A stretch of 64,000 nucleotides of DNA from Xiphydria camelus (taxonomy: Eukaryota > Arthropoda > Insecta > Hymenoptera > Xiphydriidae), in assembly GCA_963678675.1 (NCBI GenBank), contig OY783198.1:2733001-2797000 (forward strand), read 5' to 3'. Shown piece after piece: positions 1-9,900 of this stretch. The notes under the pieces are model-generated. The model made no database searches. It saw only the letters and a program-made list of their open reading frames with translations, and was not told the DNA's origin. Within the stretch, counting starts at the first letter, position 1; every line of letters starts with the position of its first letter. A program made the translations under genes and the position numbers.

Positions 1-3000
1 ACCCACTCGACCCCCGCCATCGAGCCGGTCCCTCGGATTTATTTGGAAAGGTCGTATACATTTAGAGAGCGGGCCAGTCACGGCAGACTGCGAATTATTC
101 GATTCAGAGCGATACCGTTCTGCTGCTTTTCGCTTCTCTCGACCCGCGGGAGTGGGTTACTCAGCCGGATTCGTTTACCGTCCGGTTGGTGACCCTGTCG
201 AATTATTAATCATTTCGACACTCGCAGTCTGGTCGCGGAGAATTCGACCGATCGAGAATCGGCGCGCAAATCGGTCCAATAACAATTTCCCAACGCGTCT
301 GCAGCCTTGGCGAAGGCAACGCGACGTGCTCCGGCGAGCGGGAGCACGAGGGGACGTCTCTCCTCAGGCGCGATCGCGTTGGGGAGGAGGCGACCGGCGT
401 TCGATTCGAATAATGGACGGACGATCAGTGTTTAAACGATGTAAAGATGATGAATAGGTGATAAATATTTTTTTTTACCGCGCACGAACACGATAACGCA
501 AACGCGTGAGGCACGCAAAGACAGATTAGTGTAATACCGTAGTTCTCGTTAGTTTAGTTCCGGAAAATACGCGCGTTTTGAATCGGAGACGAAAGCTCGT
601 AAGCGGACATGTAGCGGCTGTAGGCGTTTATAGTTGGCAGTAGTAGTGGTAACGATGGAAATAATTATCGAGCGATAATATAGCGTGTAATCGAAGGACG
701 AAGTGACGAACGTATAAAGACACACAGTACCAAAGATGTGCGTGACATCTTTCGCGGGTACGAACATTATATAAATAATTAACTCCCTAAGAATCGTATT
801 TTTGTATCTATCGGATATTATTATCTCGCTGTATACCTATCTTTTAAGTGACACACGGTGTTACCTACCTTCGATGCCGCGCTCTGTGAACACACCCTGC
901 GATTGGGAGCCGATTTCCTTTACTGTCGATCGTTCTTCTCCTTTGACGATCGTCGATGACTTCGTTCCAGTTCGCAAGTTCGTTCGCCACGGAGAATCCT
1001 GCGGCGCTAACTATATTTCTTAGTAATAGCGACGGCGAAAAATCGTATTCGATATTTTATCGCTCCCGTGTGGGAAAATAATATAAATAAGACGCGCGCG
1101 CGTAGATAGGTCTATATCGATCGTACCGATCGCGATTGTCAGCAGGGAATAACGATGGTACAGTGGACGTCGGCAGGCTCTGCTCACGTAGTGATTAGAA
1201 TTCTTTTTCTTCCCCTCCATATACTTCCCTATTTTCCTCTCTATCCCCTTCCCACTCCACGCCATCGTAAATAGGAGAGTACAATAACTGCCAAATGAAT
1301 TACCGGGCGACGGACTGATATCATATGGAGAATCTCGCACCGTTCTCCTTACTCCGTTGTCCCGGTGCCGTGCGGCATCCATGGGGTCGGGTGCGGGCGA
1401 TTTTTTCGCGCGTCGCGAGAATAATTTCTCTTCTTTGGGAATCGTCGACGAGCGCGTTCGCGGTGCGTCCTCCGAGAAAATGTGAAATTAGGAATCAGTG
1501 GTGCGAGAGGACGTTCCGTTCGACATCCGCTCGTCTTCGCGTCGAGTTGACATCGTTATCCTGCGAAGAGGATCCTCGCGTTCGGAGAGATTCGCTCTGC
1601 CGTCCTATCGCGTGCGCGTCACCGTTGGCCGACGAAGTACGTGACGATTTTTGTGAAGCTGCATTTTTCCAAGTTATATTCGTTGCAAGACAAAATCTCT
1701 GTCGGAGTCTTCATCCCCATTCGAATATTTTCATTTCGACTTCGCGTCGTCATCTCGCTGCATTTCTATCCTCGATGACTTGATTCGCACATTCCTCCTA
1801 CGCGTGATGTTCGAGTCCCCGTGATGTGCGCTTCGGCATCCGTCGAAACGCCTGCATTTAAGTGTAACGCTAACGAGAAAACCTCCTTCCTCCCGTCAAA
1901 AACGTAACGTCACGTCGCTTCGTCACCGCGGATACTTGGTCGGCCTCTCGCAGTGACGCGCGCGTTTTAGCTTAATAAACGATTAGGCGTTTTTATCAAG
2001 AGACTACTAAACCGACGAATCACACAGAATACCGTAACATTATATATTTTAGTAAATGAATTTATCGATAATTTTAGAATTAACGAAGATAACGTTTAAT
2101 TAATGATGATCATTGAAACGGTAACACCCGTCGCGTGGGGTGAGACAGTTTCACCTAATTAAGGCTTAGTCTCTTAAGCGAACCATAATTGCTAGTCTCT
2201 AAACGATACATATACACACGAACACATACACAAAATGCTTGCACAGGAATATGTGTATATGTATACGTATACATATATGTATGCACTACGTACACATACG
2301 ATTGTAGAGTAACGATTATTGCTATTAATACGAGTAATCATTTATTATGCGTATCTATACGCACACATGCGATATGTACATGTGTGTGCGTACATATACA
2401 TCTACGATTAATCATACCCAACAAACGAGTACCACTTACGGTTTTGATTCTTATACATATGTTTTATATAAAAATTTATTAACTCTTAAGTGACGTATCC
2501 AAGTGTATTTTAACATCACGTACGTACGATGCGCCGTATATCATGTCGTAATTGCGAATCGACGAACGCGATCCTTCTCGTCCTTCCGACGACACCTCCG
2601 AATGCCTACCGGCAACTAAACGGGCCTCTTTTGCGAATTGATCCTTGCTCCGTCGTCGCGCGTTGTTTTTAGTTCCGTCGCGGCGCACAGTGTCGTTGAT
2701 TTCTCATTGTTTTCTCTTTGTAATTATTTTAATCGCGCTCCGTAAGCCTGTAAATAATAGTGGTCGGGGGATGAAGAATTACGATCCTCGAGCCTCCGCG
2801 GGCGGACCTCTCCCGCGTTCCAAGTGCCTCGCTCACGCGCTCCCCTCTACGCGAGACACACGCTCGCGAGTCGCGCGTGCCCGTGTGCATACGGCGACGA
2901 AGCGCCGCTCTACCTCGCTGCGAGTGTAGCACAAGATGAAAAGACACGTTTATTTTTCCGACTCACCGTCGCAGATCTCACACTCTCAGCTCCCGGACGA

Positions 3001-3760
3001 AACGACTATATTTTTCCCCCCCTCGAGTATGAATCGTGTCGTCCTCGCGGAGCGAACATCGCAATGCAAAATCGTACGAAGCGAGGTCTCCCGGGGCAGC
3101 ACGAGGATCGTTACACGATTATTGCGCGTAGGCTCAATCCTCCCGACGTCCTTCCACGGCAGATGATCGCGCGTTACGACGATCGCTCAATTTTTGTTCC
3201 GCCACGGCAGACGTCCACTCCGTTAAGTAACGAATCTTACATCACTAGCGTACCTCTCACACGCGTCTCGTAATTTAATTAGCCCTTGGATTACCACCGG
3301 TGAAAAATCGAATCGCGACGACTGATCCTTCGCACGAACCTCAAACCCCTCGAAGATCCTCTTCGAGGCTCCTCTTCTCGTAATCCGAGGGTTATGACTG
3401 ATGCAGCAGCACGCCGACGTATTTTATAATTATATAGTCTCATTATTGTTTGTAATTACGATTAATGATGAATTGTTTTTAATAAAAGGCAAGTGCCATA
3501 ACGATATCCTCGTCGAAGTTGTTCGCCAGCGAATTTTGCGCAGGGATCGTTGAATGTTTAGCGTGAAAATTTGACGAAAGTAATTGAAACCATGATAATT
3601 GCTCTTATTACGAGTTCAATTTTTTCTCAGAAGTAGCAGGAATGTCGAGAGGATGGAGACTTTGCCGATCGATGGACTCGATCGGAGAGTCACTCCTGAC
3701 GATCGCCGTCATCCTTTGAATACGTATAGAGAGTCACTATTAAATTCTACAGGTCTACAA
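1..3760. other. No gene recognised; left edge, non-coding
   Basis: I find no exon I can support here. Open frames on both strands are short and mostly Arg/Ser-rich, as expected of CpG-rich non-coding insect DNA. Positions 2209-2400 are rich in TA/CA/GT steps (tacaca, gtgtgtgcg) and read as degenerate microsatellite. Around 3282-3396 an imperfect inverted repeat (CCTTGGATTAC versus GTAATCCGAGG) encloses a small hairpin built on CCTCGAAG/CTTCGAGG. AATAAA at about 1973 on the plus strand could end a transcript entering from the left, but no coding sequence supports that. Confidence 0.5.
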
Positions 3761-3766
3761 TTTATT
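3761..3766 (-). terminator. Candidate polyadenylation signal of the small coiled-coil gene
   Basis: The plus strand reads TTTATT, which is AATAAA on the minus strand, about 116 nt downstream of the TGA at 3884-3882. It is the first canonical signal after that stop and gives a short, plausible 3' UTR. The signal is seen; its use is inferred. Confidence 0.45.
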
Positions 3767-3881
3767 GAAACAACGAGTCATTGCGAATATCTAGGAAACC
3801 AATGAAAACAGATGATGTCGTTTATACATTCGAAAAAGTAAGTAATCGTACATTCCTCCCGTTGCACCGCGCGCAGATGAG

Positions 3882-3974
3882 TCACTCGACCAACAGTCGC
3901 GTCTTCAGATTCTCCAATATGTCAGTTATCTTCGACTCTAACTCGACGCGCCGTTGCGCGGCTTCCCTCTTCTC
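3882..3974 (-). CDS. Terminal exon of the coiled-coil gene
   Basis: The acceptor TTTTGTTGCAG is followed directly by 30 open codons and TGA. The translation has regular hydrophobic spacing (VELESKITDILENLKTRLL) and ends LLVE, typical of a coiled-coil C terminus and unlike the Arg/Ser-rich chance frames nearby. This is the best single piece of coding evidence in the left 4 kb. The exon lies antisense to a possible, much weaker, plus-strand gene at 3780-4250. Confidence 0.65.
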   Translation of the reverse strand, partial: EKREAAQRRVELESKITDILENLKTRLLVE

Positions 3975-6900
3975 CTGCAACAAAAGTCCGGCAAACTCGC
4001 GTCAAATCGGAGCGCGGGTGTACGCGACGCTAGGAGGCCATCCGATCCAATTACAAAAAAAAAAAAATACCAACCATTATTTTCGTGACATGTAATAATT
4101 AGATAACTTTTATTTCAGGGGTACCTTTCTCGGGGAGACGCGATTTACGCGCACTTCGCATATACAGAGACATATAACACTTACAAGCTACGCTCGTCGA
4201 TCGAGACCACCGAAGCGCTACTATATTTCCGCGGCGTGCAAAACAAATGATCCGATGCGCGAGCCGCACGGTTTTCATATAAAAAAAAAAGATTAAATAA
4301 AATCCGCTAAATCAACTGCTAACTTACCAGCGTTCGCAATGCACCATCGAGCTAACGCGTGCCGTATTGTATTTGGTATTCGATCACCCACTGGGCGCTC
4401 GAGCTCGGTAGACTAGATTTCACTTTCACGGAAACTAGTGTTCCGAAGCTCCGTGTGCACCTCGCCTAGTCTATTTAAAAACCTACGTAGCCTATACTAA
4501 GCCGACCCTCTCGTCGCCACGCGACTATTAAAAGTTCTTAGTATATCCGATCAGGGTGACGGGTCCGTTGGGACTGAGCTGCTTCAGCTCGGAAACCTTG
4601 ACGGTGGCGATTTTGTTTCTGTACTCCTTCACTTTCACCTTCTCCGTATCGCTCGCCGGATCGTCGGTGAATTCGGTGAGCGTTTCGTCGATGTAATAGG
4701 GAGTCGGCTCGGGAACGGTCAGAAGACCCAGCTCCGCCTCGGTGGCGGTAGGAGTGGTTCCAGGGGTTTCGGCCTTGGAGCTCTCCGCGGCGGCGCTCGG
4801 AGGATCGCCCTCGAGGCTGTAGTCGTCCTTGCTGAAACCGAAGAAGTCGTGAGCGCTCTTGGGGTCTTCGAATTTCTTCGGGGCTTTCTGCTTCTCGGCG
4901 GCGGGCGAAGTCGGAGACGTCGGTGGAGCGGCCTCGATGTCCTCAGGGCGAGAAGGAGCGTCAGCGTTCTCGTCGAATCGTCGGCCGCTGAGGTGCGGCT
5001 CGACGTCGGTGTAGTAGTGACGAGTTTCGGGCGTCTCCTCGCCGCTGCTTCCGTATCTTTCGCGGTCGCCACCCCCGTGGTCGCGAGCGCTCGGCCCGGC
5101 GACTTTCTTCTGCTGCGACTCGGAGGATTGGTACTCGCGGTGAGCCGGTTTCGGTTCCCGGGGCTCGTAACCCTGCAGTTGAATCGCGGGTGAAGGTTCG
5201 TCGTGGTCGGGATTCGGATCTTCGAAGCCGTACCTGTACCGCGCCAGGAAGTCGTTCCGCGGATCGAGCTCCTCGCCCGTGGCGGGATGCCGCTGCTCCT
5301 CGGAGGCGGAAGGACCTCGGCTCTCTTTGCCGTCTCGTTCTGGCTCCGGGGCGCTGTGAAATTTCTCTCTGGAAGCGTGCGGCGAAACGGTTCGCGATTC
5401 CGTTTCGTAGTTTCGAGGGGTCGGATAGTCCTCGTTCGAGGTTCCGCGGTAGTTCCGATAGTCGGCGTTGTCCTGACTCTTGCGTGGCTCGCTGCTTTGC
5501 TTGTCGGGCACGATCGACTGATCCTTCCTGGATTGCGCCACGTCCCTTTCCTCGGAGGACTCTTCGGAGCGACTCCTCTGCCGCTCCTCCGACGATTCCT
5601 CGCGGGCAGTGGGGTGGGCGCCTCCGGGCGCCTCCGGAATATTCTCAGCCTGAACGACGTTGGTCTGTTCCGTGCTGTCGAAGACGTAGTCGAAAGGCGC
5701 CGGCCAGATCTGATAGTCCTTGCTCTCCCCCTCGTCGTGGAGACTCTTCGCGGTCAGCTTTTCCGGCAGACCGATCGTCGGCCTCAGATCCTCCTGGATG
5801 TTCGAGCTCTTCGGCTCTTCCTCCTCCTCCGCCTCCTCCTCCTCCTCGTCGCTCTCTTCCTCTCGTACTTCTTCGGGTCGTCGGGAGTCTTCGTCGTTCC
5901 GCTTGTCGGAATTCTCATAAGAAGCTAGAATCTTGCCGGTGGATGATTTCAGCTCGTCCTGCCCGTATATGATCCTGATGGGGGTGAGATAGGGGCTGTA
6001 ATTACTGAAATCGAACTCGTGAAAGGGAATCGACTCGTCCTCGTCCTCCTTTCGGAGTCGCTCCTTCGTCCTGGGACGTTCCTCGTCTTTTCGCGGGGTT
6101 GCCGGGGTGGTCAGCACCTCCCGGCGACCCTCGCGGTCGACCCTCTTCGGCCGAGGCTCGTCCCTGTCGTCGTCGCTCTCGTTGGTCTTCGAAGTCGGCT
6201 CCACCTTCTCGCCCAAATCCTCCAGCCTCGCGGAAGGACCGCTCTCGGACTTCTCGTGAGCGTCATCGACATCGTACTCCTCGTATTTCGACTCCGGAGC
6301 GGAGTACTCCTGCCTGATCTTCTCGTAGCCGAAATCGCTCCCGCCACCGTTGCCCTTCCACCACGGCTCCTCCTTGTTCTCCGCCTCGGACTCTTGATAA
6401 CGCTGGACTCGCTCGGAGTCGTAGAGACCGGTATCGGGATTCTTGTACCTGGCGAAATAGTCGGCGACGTTCTCGTCCTTCTCGTCGCTCTCGATAATCT
6501 CTCCGTAGCTGTTCCTGATGGGCTCCGAAGGAGGATTCCCGTGATTACCGGCTATCGGCAATTTGTCGTCCTCCTGTTCGCTGCTCCTCGAAGTCGACTC
6601 GTCGCCGTCATCGTCATCGTCGCGATATCGGCTGTGAGAATCGTCATCCCGCTCCTTGTTCTCGGCCGACGCCTCCTCGTAATCGTCGTACTGCCGCGGC
6701 TTCGAGTATTCCTCGAGAGCGGGAGAGTCCTCGTCGTTGTCTTCCTCTCTGGCGTCCTCGTTTTGGTTCTGCTCGCGTTCCACGGGTGCGTCCCGTTCGC
6801 CGGCCTCCTCTCGATCCTCCAATCTCGAAGCTGCTTTGCCGTCCCGATCGTCTATCTCCTTTTCTCTGTTCCTATAACGGTTATCGATCTCCTCGTAATC

Positions 6901-9900
6901 CGAGTACTCCCTGGGCTGACCCCTCTCCTCCTCCTGTTCCTGCAGCCGCTCGACGCGCTCCTCCTCCTTCTTCTCCAGACTCGATAGCCGATCCTCGTGA
7001 TTCTTCTTCCAGTCGGGCTCGCCTACGTAGAGCTGATGCCTGAACTGACTCTCCGGCACGGTCACCTCCTTCTCGCTGTTGATCGGATTGTTCTCCACCT
7101 TGTACCTCTCCACGTTCTCGCTCCTCCTGTACTCCTTCTCGATCTGACCGTCCGGCCCGATCTGCTTTGGGCTCGTGATCGGCTTCTTCTCCACCTCGTA
7201 CTTCTCCACGTTCTCGTCGTTCCTGTACTCCTTCTCGTTTTCGTAGCGACCGCCGCCGGACGATTTCGGAGGGTACACGGCGGCGTCGGAGGGGTAGTTC
7301 TCCACTCTGTACTTCTCCGCGTCGTCGTTGCCCCTGTAGTTGTTCAGAATGCTCTGGGGGTGCAGCGGTAGGGGTTGGGTCGGTCTAGGCGCCGGTGCTG
7401 GAAGCAAAGGCGGTGGAAGGTTGGGCGCGATGGGCGAGGGTATCTTAGCGAAGACCGGAGGACCGATCGGAGGCTTGGGCTTTACTTGAACGTCCGTCCC
7501 CGATTGAGACGCGACACCCGCGGCTGCCGGGGCTGCCGCGCTACCGTGGAACACCTGTTCGTAACGCTGCAGGTGACCCAGCAGATCGGCGCTGTCGCCA
7601 AAGTTCACCACCCCGGTGAGCTTGAGGGTCTCCTTCTGGTTCGGGATCGGGGGCGGTTGCGGCGGTGGCGGCGCGGGCGCTGCCACGGGTGGCACCGCCC
7701 TGGGATCCGGCAGGGACGCCACCTGAACGGGACTCACGGTGTAGCCCAAAATTCCCGCCAGACCGGTCAGGATCATTCCGAGGGTCCTCTTGTCGCGCGG
7801 TTTCCCATTTTCGTCCAATTCCGACTCGTTCTTTCTGTCCTTCTCGATCTCCAGATGCGAAACGCCCGTTTCGTTGTCGCTCGAGTTTCGCGCCATCGGC
7901 GACTCGGCGCCGTTCTTATAATCGGTACTCTCGACGGTCGTGGACTCGCGGTCGCTCTCGGTGAGTCGTGCGGCCAGTGCGCCACCGACGCACAAGAAGC
8001 ACAGAAACGTACGAAACTCCATTGTCGCGTAATTCTACGTCGCAAGCGCGGAGTGTAGACGAGAGCACTTCACACATCGGTAAGACACACGTTTCGTGGA
8101 GACGATTCGGGCATCGCGCCGAGTACTCGTTCGGTGTGCGGGACCCACTGCCGATACGAGGGGATCTCGAGTTCTCGCGGAGAGTCGGTTCGAAATCGCA
8201 GAGCGTCGACCGCGGGGAGGGTGTTTTTTTTTTGTCGCAACGCGGAGAAGAGTCGATCCGATCGCTCGCCGGTACTCGGAAGTTCGCCCGCTCGACTGGA
8301 GCCTCGTCGGAGGTACGTCGTTTCGTTCCGAAAGCCCGAGGAGAACTTGTGGCCGGGAGATCTCGGCGCGAACTGTCCACCGCGGTACGCCAACGCCGAT
8401 AAACAATAGTTTACCGGGCGGGGATACATTTTTGCATAATATCGGAAAGAAATGCCGAGTTTCTCCTGAATTACACAGAGACGCGGGACTGCTCATTTGA
8501 GGGAACTGAAGCGAGACAGCGGGCCGTGAAAAACCGCTACGACCGAGAACGGGCTGATTCATTAAAAAATTGAATAACTGCCGCGGCGCGCCGAGTGCCG
8601 CGCCTCGTTAATGGGAGAGACCGCGATAGGTGGACGGATATTCTCCCTTTTTTCCTCGAAAGGGAAACAAGAGCATTCGGATATTAAATACCGTCTGGAT
8701 CGGTCGCGTGCGAGCATTCTCTTTCTCTCTGGCTCCGAGTCGATCCGTTGGAGAGCGCGCGCGAGTCCCTCGTTTTCCCCCCGCGAGGAAAAATCGAAAC
8801 GAAACGATCCGACGGCACGACCGCTTCGACGAAATCGCAGGCGGCTTCCAGATGAAATTTGACCAACTCGTCCGTGACTCGGAAAAGAATCCGCATCGTA
8901 AATTCCTCGCCGCGACATATCGGATCGATATTAAAAGGCCTCGCCGGGCAATTACGATAATTACACCTCGCGGATTTCGCTCGCTTTTTCTCCGCCGCCC
9001 GAGAGAGTGAAAGGATCTTTATCGGCGCGCTCACGAAATCGGCATGTTCCACGGAACCTCGCCGGTCCGATAATTCGTCAAGCCCTGTAGCGGCGGGGCG
9101 GGGGAACCGCGCGGCCGGGTGTTTGCGCAATTTTCCGAAATGTCCATCGGCAGCTGTCCGCGGCTGTGCGACGTCGGCGGTGGCGCGAGGTCGCCGTGAC
9201 CGATGGATTTTGCAATACCGCTCTACGAAAGTATCGATCGGCGATCGACGAAATATCCGCCGCGGTGCACGGTTCGACGGAGCGTTCGCGGAGCGAGTCT
9301 CGCGCGGTATCTCGGAGCGAGCGACTCCTCCGCGCGTCGTTCGTCGCTTGGAATACGTCGCGGCGGCGCTCGACGAGCGAAACGATCGGGGTTCGAGACG
9401 CATCGCGCCGCGGCACGGCGAAATCGAATGGACGCGCGCGATTCGTAATATCGGGTGGAAGAAACGACGGCGACGCGAGAGGGAGGGGTCGACGACCGGC
9501 CTGGGATTATTTCAAAATATCAAGCAACCTCGTAACGACTAGCGACGAGAACACGGCTGGCCGGATCGCGCGGTCCGTATCCTCCGACTGCGTTTCAGGG
9601 GGTGGCGAGGAGACGGAGAGGGGGAGGGAACGCTATTATTTAATCAGCAGCGCCCGGTTTTCTATCCCCCCGATAAATCGTTGCGTTACAACCGTCGTCG
9701 TATCTCGGGCTTCTTACACTTTCGTAAGTGCAACCTGCTCCGGAGAAAGTTCTCCTCGCCGCCGACCGTCGGACGGAGAGAGAGAGAGAGACACTTCTGG
9801 GTTTCCTAGTCGGGCATCGATAAAACCTCTTCCCCGGTGCGAAGCAAAAAACACATGTTCCACGTAGACTCATGGGTATAGATAGGCGATTACGCGATCG

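Noticed and set aside
3781..4301. Possible plus-strand mini-gene: MKTDDVVYTFEK, donor GTAAGT, acceptor TTTTATTTCAG, 43 more codons to TGA and AATAAA 46 nt later
   Set aside because: Attractive signals, but its intron would hold the antisense terminal exon of the better-supported coiled-coil gene, and a 43-codon open stretch is expected by chance. Worth revisiting only if plus-strand RNA exists.
4849..8058. Long open frames antisense to, or in other frames of, the acidic protein gene (for example 260 and 322 codons on the plus strand)
   Set aside because: They are shadows caused by the Glu/Asp/Arg codon bias of the real minus-strand frame; composition is Leu/Arg/Ser-rich with no domain.
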